Origin: Archaeoglobaceae archaeon | GTDB taxonomy: Archaea > Halobacteriota > Archaeoglobi > Archaeoglobales > Archaeoglobaceae | Reading direction: 5' to 3' | Length of the DNA stretch: 52,530 bases | Assembly (NCBI GenBank): GCA_026988525.1 | Contig: JALSLC010000020.1 | Span: forward strand, 1-52,530 | Part shown: in pieces, positions 16,044 through 23,770 of the stretch | Layout: the number at the start of each line of letters is the position of its first letter | Position numbering within the stretch: the stretch's first letter is position 1 | Notes under the pieces: model-generated | What the model was told of the DNA's origin: nothing | Databases searched by the model: none | Seen by the model: only the letters and a program-made list of their open reading frames with translations | Position numbers and translations under genes: made by a program

Positions 16044-17872
16044 ATTATCTCAAGTTCTTTAAGTTTTTCTTTGGTTGGTACTCCGTTTTCCCAACCTCTA
16101 AGTTTGTAGTATTCTTCTTTTAATCTGTTTAGGTCAACAACTTCTCCCTTGGCTGGACCCTCGGGCATAGGTTCACTTAACAATCTTTTTGGTAGCACGT
16201 CATCTTTTCCATCAAACCCATACATGTTCATAATTAATCTCTCTAAGTTGTATATTCTTTCACCGATCTTCATTATTTCTTCGCTATTTAGTTCTCTTCC
16301 AATTACTGCTGAAAGTAAAACTGCGTAATCCTCTGCTCCAAGAGCGAAAGTTGTAAATAAACAGTTTACAGTTGAGTTAACAACGCAAGTCAAATCTTGG
16401 AATGCCTTTACCCACATAGCCTTTCCTTCGTAACTTAGAGGATCTATTTTTTCAGGGCAACCAAGTATTTCTGGTGAAATCGTATAGCCAGTAACGTGAC
16501 AACCACCTCTGTTTGCTGTTGCATAATTCAAACCTATACCTTTGGCACCTCTTGGATCGTAAGCTGGTAGCTCCAATCCTTTAACACTCATCGATAACTC
16601 TGGGCAACCAAACATCTCGGAAAGTCTTTTACTACCAAGAGCTAAGTACTTTCCAAAACCGCTTTTATATGCTGTTCTCCATACCATTTCAACAACTGCA
16701 GAAGCGTTACCAAATCTAAGGTCTATTCCCTCCAACAGATCTTCAGGAATACAACCTCTTTCAAATAGTTCCATTGCACATGCTATAGTTGAACCCATTG
16801 ATATTGTATCCAAGCCAAGTTCATCACATAGGTGATTTGCTTTTATTATTGCGTCAAGCTCTTTTATTCCCGTTGAACTGCCAAGAGACCAAATTGACTC
16901 ATATTCTGGCCCCTCAGAATATTTTATCTGGTAAGGTCCAACTTCTACTTTTGTTACTCTTGCACAACCGATTTGGCAACCCCAACAAGCTCCATTCCTA
17001 ATCAAATATTTTTCTGCCAAAGTTTCTCCACTTATTTTATCAGCATCCGGATTTACACCAGTTTGCCAGTTTCTTGTTGGAAATATTCCTGCATTATTAA
17101 TTATATTAACTAAAACTGCAGTTCCATACTTTGGTAGCCCTTCACTGGTAACGGGGTGATTTTTTATTTTTTCTATTGCTTTTTTAGATACTTCTTTATA
17201 TTTTTCCGGATCTGCAGGTTCTGGTCTTTCATTACCACCCACTACTATTGCCTTAAGACCTTTACTACCCATTATAGCCCCAACACCAGTTCTGCCAGCA
17301 GCTCTATGGTTGTCATTCATTATAGCTGAAAAGAGGACTCCGTTTTCGCCAGCAGGCCCTATGCATGCAATACTACACTTTCCATATTTTTCGGACAGTA
17401 TTTTTGTTGTGTCAAAAGTTGTTCTACCCCATAAGTTTGATGCAGACTTTATTTCAGCACCACCATCTATAATTTCTAAATAAACTGGTTCTGGAGAGAC
17501 TCCTCTTATTATTATAGCGTCAAAACCTGCAAACTTTAAGTATGGTCCCCACTTACCTCCCGAATTTGCACTGGCAATCGATCCAGTTAGTGGAGATTTC
17601 AATGCCATAACATGGTATCTGCCTGCAGAGGGAAATCTTGGAATTCCAGTTGCAGGACCAGTTGCAAATATAAGAACGTTTTCTTCTCCTAAAGCATTTA
17701 TATCTTTGGGAGAAATTCCTTCTTTCATGTATTCTTTTATGATGTTATACAACACTGCAGTAGCGTAACCTTTTCCACCAATGTATTTTTCAGCTATATT
17801 CATATCAGTTTTTTCTACTTTTATACTACCCTCACTTAAATTTACATCTAAAACATATCCCATATATCCCAT
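16040..17872 (-). CDS. aor: Tungsten-containing aldehyde ferredoxin oxidoreductase
   Basis: 610 aa. It oxidises aldehydes to carboxylates with ferredoxin as acceptor, using a bis-pterin tungsten centre and a [4Fe-4S] cluster. N-terminus GYMGYVLDVNLSEG... and YIGGKGYATAVLYN are typical; RFPSAGRYHVMALKSPLTGSIASANSGG contacts the pterin; CWGCQIGC near residues 294-301 gives three cluster cysteines, and a fourth lies in the C-terminal CVVNSTVNCLF. Length matches AOR (605 aa in Pyrococcus). A TATA-like ATTTTTATATTTTG lies 20-35 bases before the ATG, so it may be transcribed apart from ksgA. The exact aldehyde substrate is unknown. Confidence 0.93.
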   Translation of the reverse strand: MGYMGYVLDVNLSEGSIKVEKTDMNIAEKYIGGKGYATAVLYNIIKEYMKEGISPKDINALGEENVLIFATGPATGIPRFPSAGRYHVMALKSPLTGSIASANSGGKWGPYLKFAGFDAIIIRGVSPEPVYLEIIDGGAEIKSASNLWGRTTFDTTKILSEKYGKCSIACIGPAGENGVLFSAIMNDNHRAAGRTGVGAIMGSKGLKAIVVGGNERPEPADPEKYKEVSKKAIEKIKNHPVTSEGLPKYGTAVLVNIINNAGIFPTRNWQTGVNPDADKISGETLAEKYLIRNGACWGCQIGCARVTKVEVGPYQIKYSEGPEYESIWSLGSSTGIKELDAIIKANHLCDELGLDTISMGSTIACAMELFERGCIPEDLLEGIDLRFGNASAVVEMVWRTAYKSGFGKYLALGSKRLSEMFGCPELSMSVKGLELPAYDPRGAKGIGLNYATANRGGCHVTGYTISPEILGCPEKIDPLSYEGKAMWVKAFQDLTCVVNSTVNCLFTTFALGAEDYAVLLSAVIGRELNSEEIMKIGERIYNLERLIMNMYGFDGKDDVLPKRLLSEPMPEGPAKGEVVDLNRLKEEYYKLRGWENGVPTKEKLKELEII

Positions 17873-17910
17873 AACTAAATATCTTTTATCAAAATATAAA
17901 AATTTGGTTA

Positions 17911-18639
17911 TTATTGCCCATACAGAACGTTGAATATTTTTGCATATTCCTCTGGAGTTATTTCTTCAGCTCTTTTATCACCATACTTCTTCAAAATATT
18001 TTCTGGTACATTCATCAATTTTAGTATTTTAGCCAATTTTTTCCTCCTCATGCTAAAACATTTAGTAATAAAATTTCTAAATAAATTTAAATCTTTTACA
18101 CAAATTTCTGGTTCCGAATCAAAAACAACTATTGCTGAATCTACATCTGGTTGAGGGGAGAAATTTTTTCTACTTACAATCTGCACAATTTTTGGTGTTG
18201 CATAAGCCCTAACCATTACACTCAACTTACCGTATTTTTTACCTTTGGTAGCCACAATTCTTTCTGCAAACTCTTTTTGGTACATAATTACTGCTTTTTT
18301 TCTATACTGCAGTACTTTAAAAGTAATCGGCGTAGAAATAGAGTAGGGTATATTTGAAACGAACTTATCAAAAAAAGGAAATTCAACTTTTAAGGCATCT
18401 CCATGTATTATTTCCAATTTTTCTCCAAACTTTTTGCTTAAATATTCTACAAACCTCTTATCGATTTCAATACCAATTACTTTTTTAGCTTTTCTAATTA
18501 AGTATTCAGTAAGGACCCCAGTCCCACACCCTACCTCCAAAATACAATCTGAATCACTAATCTCAGCATATTCAACCATTTTTTCAGCAATTTTTTTATT
18601 CTTTAAAATATACTGATCTCTTGATTTATATAATCTCAT
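17911..18639 (-). CDS. ksgA: 16S rRNA dimethyladenosine transferase (KsgA/RsmA/Dim1)
   Basis: 242 aa; dimethylates two adjacent adenines in helix 45 of 16S rRNA. S-adenosylmethionine site LEVGCGTGVLTE near residues 34-45 and catalytic SNIPYSIS near 93-100 are intact. The family is usually 255-275 aa, so this copy is short; the missing residues seem to be at the N-terminus, which begins directly at RLYKSRDQYIL. The ATG at 18639 overlaps the stop of the DUF655 gene by 4 bases, a conserved archaeal pairing. Confidence 0.93.
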   Translation of the reverse strand: MRLYKSRDQYILKNKKIAEKMVEYAEISDSDCILEVGCGTGVLTEYLIRKAKKVIGIEIDKRFVEYLSKKFGEKLEIIHGDALKVEFPFFDKFVSNIPYSISTPITFKVLQYRKKAVIMYQKEFAERIVATKGKKYGKLSVMVRAYATPKIVQIVSRKNFSPQPDVDSAIVVFDSEPEICVKDLNLFRNFITKCFSMRRKKLAKILKLMNVPENILKKYGDKRAEEITPEEYAKIFNVLYGQ

Positions 18640-19244
18640 GTGAATAATCTGTATTTTACTCTTGGTGTTTTTAACTCATAAATTATTCTATTTACTATCA
18701 ATTTTTCAGGATGAGCTATCCTAACTCTATTGGATATATCTTCAAAACTCTTAAAAGGTTCTTTTCTTCTTTCCTCAATTATTGCCCACATTGTTTTCTT
18801 ACCTATGCCCGGCAAAAGTTCAAGTTGATGCAACCTTGTTGTAATTGAGTCTGCTTTATTAAAAAATTCTACAAATCTACTTTCATTCTGCTTTACTATA
18901 TGCTCCAGTACATACGGCAACTCAGATTTAGCTGCAGGAGTTAGATCATCGTATGTAAGCCTTCTTTTTATTTTATTTACGATATCTCTCTCACCCTTAC
19001 CAATATACAATCTATCCATTATAAGGGGAGATTCTCCTTTTTTTATGCTTACTTCAAGAAGGGTAAAATTGTTTTCACCCACCACTTGGGCTAGTGGTTC
19101 TCTTTTGTGTATGGGTCTTTTGTCTTCTGGATGTCCGTAAGGTAGGAAATCTAAAACGTATGCATAATCCTCAAGTTTTTTTTCAACTTTTTTATGAATC
19201 TTTCCTGCATCTCTGATTTTTTCGAACTTCCTTGCACCATTCAT
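18636..19244 (-). CDS. DUF655 helix-hairpin-helix RNA-binding protein
   Basis: 202 aa. An OB-like middle (YAYVLDFLPYGHPEDKRPIHKREPLAQVVGENNFTLLEVSIKKG) is followed by two helix-hairpin-helix motifs: LELLPGIGKKTMWAIIEERRKEPFKSFEDISNRV near 147-180. It is the family that in archaea lies just before ksgA, often after rpl21e and rpoF; those two are not in front of it here. Likely an RNA-binding factor in ribosome maturation, inferred from context. Confidence 0.88.
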   Translation of the reverse strand: MNGARKFEKIRDAGKIHKKVEKKLEDYAYVLDFLPYGHPEDKRPIHKREPLAQVVGENNFTLLEVSIKKGESPLIMDRLYIGKGERDIVNKIKRRLTYDDLTPAAKSELPYVLEHIVKQNESRFVEFFNKADSITTRLHQLELLPGIGKKTMWAIIEERRKEPFKSFEDISNRVRIAHPEKLIVNRIIYELKTPRVKYRLFT

Positions 19245-19302
19245 TGTTATCCCTCTCTAATGCGAATGCACTAACTATATATAACATCATCGTTCAGCCA
19301 AC

Positions 19303-19340
19303 TGCTTTTAAATAACTTTAAATAACTTTATAAACTTAAT
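19303..19340 (+). promoter_or_regulatory. ppcA promoter with repeated AAATAACTTTA
   Basis: Upstream of ppcA the sequence TTTAAATAACTTTA is repeated in tandem (about 19307-19330), ending in CTTTATAAAC at 19326-19335, a good TATA box 23-32 bases before the ATG at 19358. This points to a leaderless mRNA. The tandem copies give overlapping TATA-like elements. Confidence 0.55.
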
Positions 19341-19357
19341 GTTAACCAAATTTTAGT

Positions 19358-20806
19358 ATGGTTAACAGAAAGGTGCCGAGAATTATGAGTACTCAACATC
19401 CAGATAATGTAACCATACCGTTCTTCTCTGAATCACCAATCTTAAGAGGTGATGACGAAGTAAAAGAAGCATACTATGTTTTTTCTCATCTCGGCTGCGA
19501 TGAACAGATGTGGGATTACGAAGGCAAGGATGCCGATGCATACGTTGTAAGAAAGCTATTATATAGGTATCCACAATTTTTTAGAGACAATATTCTTGGA
19601 AAAGATGTTTTCCTCACTTTTAGGGTTCCAAATCCATCCATAGAAAAAAATGAAGCAAAAATTACACTTGAAGTTCTTGAAAGTATTCCTAGGAACTATG
19701 ATTACATTAAATTCTTTTACTCAAGTGATCCTTCATCAGTATTTGAAGTTATCTTGCCCATGGTTTCAAATTCACAGGAGCTTGAGATGTTACATCAATA
19801 CTACTCAGAATTTGTGGTTGGTAAATCCAAGAAAAAAGTAGGAGATACCATAATTGAGAATTGGGTTGGTGAGTTTAAACCTGAAAAAATAAATGTTATA
19901 CCTCTTTTCGAGGATAAAAAGTACTTAATTAACTGCGATAAAATTTTAAAAGAGTTTGTTGAAAACAAGGATTTTGAATATCTAAGAGTCTTTCTTGCAA
20001 AATCTGATTTATCCATGAACTATGGAGGATTCTCATCTGATGTTTATCTTAGAATTGCTCTCTACAATCTAAGATGTATGGAGGAAGAAACAGGAATTAA
20101 AATATACCCTATAGTAGGTTTTGGTTCACCCCCATTTAGGGGAAATTTAAGACCTGAAAATGCTGAACTCATTGCAAAAAAATGGAGAAGTGTTTTTACT
20201 TTTACAATACAATCTGCCTTTAAGTATGACAATCCTGAGAAAAATGTTATGAAAGCAATTAAAAAAATTAAATATGTAAAACCATCTATAAATAAAATAA
20301 TAGATGAAGAAGACAACAAGAGTCTCGCAGAGTTAGCATCTCAAGCATATAGAAAAAGTGTTGTAATGCTTTCTAAAATAGTAAACGCTTTATCAGTTTA
20401 TGTTCCAAGGAGAAGAGAAAGAAAACTACATATTGGTTTGTTCGGATATTCAAGAGAAGTAAATGGGGTTTACTTACCCAGAGCAATACCATTTTGTTGT
20501 GCATTATATTCTCTTGGAATACCTCCAGAATTAGCAGGTCTTGGATTGCTCGAAGACAAAGTTTTGTGTGAAATTGTAAACTTGTATAAAGATGAAATAG
20601 AATTTGCACTTAAATTTTTTAATAAAAATGTATGCAAAAAATTGGGTTTTGAAAAAATATACCCGCTAAAATTAGAACAGTATGGCTTCGAAGTAAGTAA
20701 CTTTAAATTGGCTGAGGAAATCTACGATGCTTTTAGAAAAAATAGATTAAACATACTTTCTGAAAAAATACTGGAAAGTGCAAGATTTAGGAGATTTCTC
20801 GGATAA
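19358..20806 (+). CDS. ppcA: Archaeal-type phosphoenolpyruvate carboxylase
   Basis: 482 aa, the short archaeal PEPC (about 500 aa; bacterial/plant enzymes are about 900). It carboxylates PEP to oxaloacetate, feeding aspartate and citrate synthesis. Hallmarks: PRIMSTQHPDNV near the start, DEQMWDYEGKDAD near 48-60, GFGSPPFRGNL near 251-261, QSAFKYD, and GLFGYSREVNG with a C-terminal IPFCCALYSLGIPPELAG. It works with the citrate synthase encoded at 44.4-45.5 kb. The 3' end overlaps the convergent hydantoinase-like gene by 20 bases. Confidence 0.94.
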   Translation: MVNRKVPRIMSTQHPDNVTIPFFSESPILRGDDEVKEAYYVFSHLGCDEQMWDYEGKDADAYVVRKLLYRYPQFFRDNILGKDVFLTFRVPNPSIEKNEAKITLEVLESIPRNYDYIKFFYSSDPSSVFEVILPMVSNSQELEMLHQYYSEFVVGKSKKKVGDTIIENWVGEFKPEKINVIPLFEDKKYLINCDKILKEFVENKDFEYLRVFLAKSDLSMNYGGFSSDVYLRIALYNLRCMEEETGIKIYPIVGFGSPPFRGNLRPENAELIAKKWRSVFTFTIQSAFKYDNPEKNVMKAIKKIKYVKPSINKIIDEEDNKSLAELASQAYRKSVVMLSKIVNALSVYVPRRRERKLHIGLFGYSREVNGVYLPRAIPFCCALYSLGIPPELAGLGLLEDKVLCEIVNLYKDEIEFALKFFNKNVCKKLGFEKIYPLKLEQYGFEVSNFKLAEEIYDAFRKNRLNILSEKILESARFRRFLG

Positions 20807-22283
20807 ACTTAGGTCTAATCCCCGGTTCAATTTGAACTATAATGTCTGCTATCTTTCCCTTTATTACTCCACCTCTAACAACATTGTAAGAATTATAGTA
20901 AACAACATTTACATCTTTAACTTCATCTTCAGAAGCTCCATTTTTTAAAGCTAACTCCCTTACCTTGTTTACTGCTATATTAAGCAATTCCTCATCATCG
21001 TCTCTGCCATCGTACTCTTCTACTATTCCATTAAACACAACTCTATTCTTTGCTGTATCAAATCTGGCATATAAAGATAAACTCATTTTTGATACAGCAA
21101 CTCCTATTGCATTAACAGCCTCACAGTACTCTGGAATTATACACTTTTTACCTATTGCCTCCTCAAGATAGGGTGCTAAGTACTTAGCAAGATAGCCTGT
21201 TACCACTATATTTTCTACATGCCTCTCATAGTGGTTTAAAGCCTCCGCAACTACTGAAGCATAATCTTCTATAGCTTTTTTAGCAATTTCTTTTGATTTA
21301 CACGCTATTTTTGATTTATTATAATCTCCTATCTCACAACCAAAACAATTAAGAGAGTCAGTGAGTGTAAAAAATTTACCACCAAACGCAATTGGGACAT
21401 CAGCTCTTTTAGGTTTTATAAAGTTATCAACTATTGAATCCCCTCCAAATGGGATAGAAAATGAATCAACACATTTTACTAAGGTTTTCTTTCCTGCAAT
21501 TATCATGTTCTCTACAAGTGCTGGTTTTCCATCCTCTATTAGCACAAAGTCAGTTGTTGTCCCTCCTATATCAATTACTACCCCATTTTTAACGTTTGTT
21601 AGATATATGGCTCCCATTGCAACAGCTGCTGGACTTGAATTATAAAGTAAAGAAGGGTTTTGAATTGCAAAATCTATAGGAATAACACCGCCATCACCTT
21701 TATAAAAGAAGAAATTCTCTACATAGTTTTTCAGTATTTCTTTAAGATTTACAACACTATTTTTTATTTTTGCATTTAGTATTGTTGTGTTTATTCTTAA
21801 AGGATAATTTAGATACAAACAATGATAGCTGAGGCTGATTTTACTTTCATCCAATTTATTTTTAATAATTTCTTTTACTTTTTCCTCTAAGATTGAATTT
21901 CTAACTGAAAACTTACCGGCGATAGCCACATTTTGGTATTTTGAAAATTGAATTTTTTTTAGCTCACTTTCATCTATATCCTCTACTAAGTCTCCTCTAT
22001 GGTTTACATATCCTTTAAGGCATACTCCTTCATTATACGCCATCCCCGGCCCAGGAATAAGCAGAACTAATGTGGATATTTCGTGAAACTTACTTATTAC
22101 TTCGTTTAAAGGAAGGGACGTGCTAACAATTACTTTTTCTCTTTTAAAATCAATCTTAGAAGTTAATTTACTAAGAATACTATCAATACTCAATTCATTT
22201 GGAAATTTAAAAATTTGAATGCCATTATCTTCAATTATTGCTATATCTGTGTTAGTTCCTCCTACATCAATTCCTACGGACAT
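20787..22283 (-). CDS. Hydantoinase/oxoprolinase-family protein (HyuA-like)
   Basis: 498 aa from the ATG at 22283; the TTG at 22301 adds six residues without a better ribosome site. N-terminal VGIDVGGTNTDIAII is the hydantoinase/oxoprolinase phosphate-binding start, repeated in the ATPase fold by VVIDIGGTTTDFVLIEDG near residue 240. Cys-rich CFGCEIGDYNKSK near 317-329. True hydantoinases are about 680 aa with a partner HyuB; neither length nor partner fits here, so the substrate is unknown. Archaeal members of this length occur without HyuB. Orphan gene in tail-to-tail overlap with ppcA. Confidence 0.82.
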   Translation of the reverse strand: MSVGIDVGGTNTDIAIIEDNGIQIFKFPNELSIDSILSKLTSKIDFKREKVIVSTSLPLNEVISKFHEISTLVLLIPGPGMAYNEGVCLKGYVNHRGDLVEDIDESELKKIQFSKYQNVAIAGKFSVRNSILEEKVKEIIKNKLDESKISLSYHCLYLNYPLRINTTILNAKIKNSVVNLKEILKNYVENFFFYKGDGGVIPIDFAIQNPSLLYNSSPAAVAMGAIYLTNVKNGVVIDIGGTTTDFVLIEDGKPALVENMIIAGKKTLVKCVDSFSIPFGGDSIVDNFIKPKRADVPIAFGGKFFTLTDSLNCFGCEIGDYNKSKIACKSKEIAKKAIEDYASVVAEALNHYERHVENIVVTGYLAKYLAPYLEEAIGKKCIIPEYCEAVNAIGVAVSKMSLSLYARFDTAKNRVVFNGIVEEYDGRDDDEELLNIAVNKVRELALKNGASEDEVKDVNVVYYNSYNVVRGGVIKGKIADIIVQIEPGIRPKFIREIS

Positions 22284-22333
22284 TACACTGTAATAACTCA
22301 AACTTATATAAATTAGTGTTGATTGTTTAAATC

Positions 22334-22930
22334 GTGAGTGTCAAAAGAAGTCTTGAAATTGAGTTAGAAAAATTGGAAGGATTTAGAAATCCCAAATTAT
22401 GGTTAGAACAATACATGACACCCCCGTCCTTAGCAGCTGAATTGGCAATTAATGCATCTCTAATAGATAATAAATGCAATGTAATTGACCTTGGTAGTGG
22501 CACTGGTATGTTATCTATAGCTTTTGAGTTGGTTGGATTTAGATGTATTGGCGTTGAAATCGATCCAAATGCAATAAGTATAGCAAGATTAAACGCCAAA
22601 AGAGTTGGTGTAAATCCAAATTTCGTTTTGTGTGATGTAAAAATGCTTAACGTTAAAAGAAAATGTATGGTTGTTATGAATCCTCCTTTTGGTATTCAGA
22701 GAAGACATGCTGATCGAATATTCTTAAATAAAGCATTTGAGGTTGGAAATGTTATTTACTCAATACACTCTGCAGGTAGTGAAGAATTTATAGAAAAACT
22801 ATGTGAAAAAAAAGACTTCAAAATTACACACTTGTGGAAATATTTGATACCACTCAAAAGAACTTACAAGTTTCACGAAAAAGAATTTAAACGTATAGCT
22901 GTAGAAGTGTATAGGATGGAGAGGAGATAG
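22334..22930 (+). CDS. METTL5-like RNA/DNA N6-adenine methyltransferase
   Basis: 198 aa from a GTG at 22334. Class I methyltransferase with SAM site NVIDLGSGTGMLSIAFELVG near 53-72, GVEIDPNAI near 78-86, and catalytic VMNPPFGIQRRHADR near 114-128; the NPPF motif means N6-adenine (or similar amino) methylation. Closest to METTL5, whose eukaryotic form makes m6A in 18S rRNA; the archaeal substrate is presumably rRNA. An N-terminal segment (LEQYMTPPSLAAELA) contacts target or cofactor. Two bases separate it from csl4, so it is in an RNA-related operon with csl4 and probably rpoL. Confidence 0.88.
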   Translation: MSVKRSLEIELEKLEGFRNPKLWLEQYMTPPSLAAELAINASLIDNKCNVIDLGSGTGMLSIAFELVGFRCIGVEIDPNAISIARLNAKRVGVNPNFVLCDVKMLNVKRKCMVVMNPPFGIQRRHADRIFLNKAFEVGNVIYSIHSAGSEEFIEKLCEKKDFKITHLWKYLIPLKRTYKFHEKEFKRIAVEVYRMERR

Positions 22931-22932
22931 GA

Positions 22933-23478
22933 ATGAACAAATTTGTAATGCCGGGAGATAAACTAAGTTATGCTGAGGAGTATATAACTGGAGAAGGTGT
23001 TTATGAAGAGAATGGAGTGCTTTTTGCTGCTGTTGCTGGGAAAGTGGTTATAGAGGAGAAAATAATTAAGATAGTTCCAGTAAAAGAGATCCCCAAAATT
23101 TCAAAAGGAGATGTTGTTCTTGGCAAAATTGTGGATGTTAGAAATTCAATAGCTCTTGTAGAAATAGTTAGAAAGAAAGGTTTTGACAGAGATTTGGCAC
23201 ATACCGGATTAGCTGCATTACATATTTCAAACGTTCAAAATGATTATATTAAAGATCTAAGTACTGCTGTCAGATATATGGATATAATAAAAGCAAGAGT
23301 TATAGATGAAAACAAACTAACACTCTCGACAAAAGAAGCTGATATGGGTGTTTTAAAATCAATATGCAGTGTTTGTAAAAGTCCAATGATTAGAGAAGGT
23401 GATTTGCTAAAATGTCCAAATTGTGGAAATGTAGAAACAAGAAAAATTTCTAAGGACTATGGTACTGGTAAGTGGTAA
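22933..23478 (+). CDS. csl4: Exosome cap subunit Csl4
   Basis: 181 aa. Three domains: an N-terminal beta domain (VMPGDKLSYAEEYITGEGVYEENG), a central S1 domain (KGDVVLGKIVDVRNSIALVEIVRKKG...) and a C-terminal zinc ribbon CSVCKSPMIREGDLLKCPNCG. This is the RNA-binding cap of the archaeal exosome that feeds RNA to Rrp41/Rrp42. It follows the METTL5-like gene by 2 bases, a common archaeal arrangement together with rpoL. Confidence 0.94.
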   Translation: MNKFVMPGDKLSYAEEYITGEGVYEENGVLFAAVAGKVVIEEKIIKIVPVKEIPKISKGDVVLGKIVDVRNSIALVEIVRKKGFDRDLAHTGLAALHISNVQNDYIKDLSTAVRYMDIIKARVIDENKLTLSTKEADMGVLKSICSVCKSPMIREGDLLKCPNCGNVETRKISKDYGTGKW

Positions 23479-23509
23479 GTTTTTTAATCTTTAAAACTAC
23501 GATTGAGAT

Positions 23510-23770
23510 ATGGACGTAAAAGTAGTTGAAATTGGTAATGATTACGTAAAACTCATAGTTAAAGGTGAGGACCACACTTTTCTAAACTTGCTCCAACACT
23601 ATCTACTGGAGGAGGAAGGAGTAATTATTGCAAAGTACAACATACCTCATCCTCTCGTTGGAGAGCCAGAACTATACGTAAAAACGGATGGAACAGACCC
23701 AATTGAAGCAATCAAAAGGGCAAATGAAAAAATAGTAAAAGTTTGTGATGAGCTACTAAGTAAAATTTAA
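23510..23770 (+). CDS. rpoL: DNA-directed RNA polymerase subunit L
   Basis: 86 aa. LIVKGEDHTFLNLLQHYLLEEEGV near residues 16-39 and HPLVGEPELYVKTDG near 47-61 are diagnostic of RpoL (Rpb11/AC19 family), which pairs with RpoD in the polymerase assembly platform. It begins 31 bases after csl4. Its stop codon and that of the convergent aglB share TTAA. Confidence 0.95.
   Translation: MDVKVVEIGNDYVKLIVKGEDHTFLNLLQHYLLEEEGVIIAKYNIPHPLVGEPELYVKTDGTDPIEAIKRANEKIVKVCDELLSKI

Noticed and set aside
20787-22283. Calling the gene a functional hydantoinase subunit HyuA
   Set aside because: Too short for the classical enzyme and no HyuB partner; only the family name is safe.
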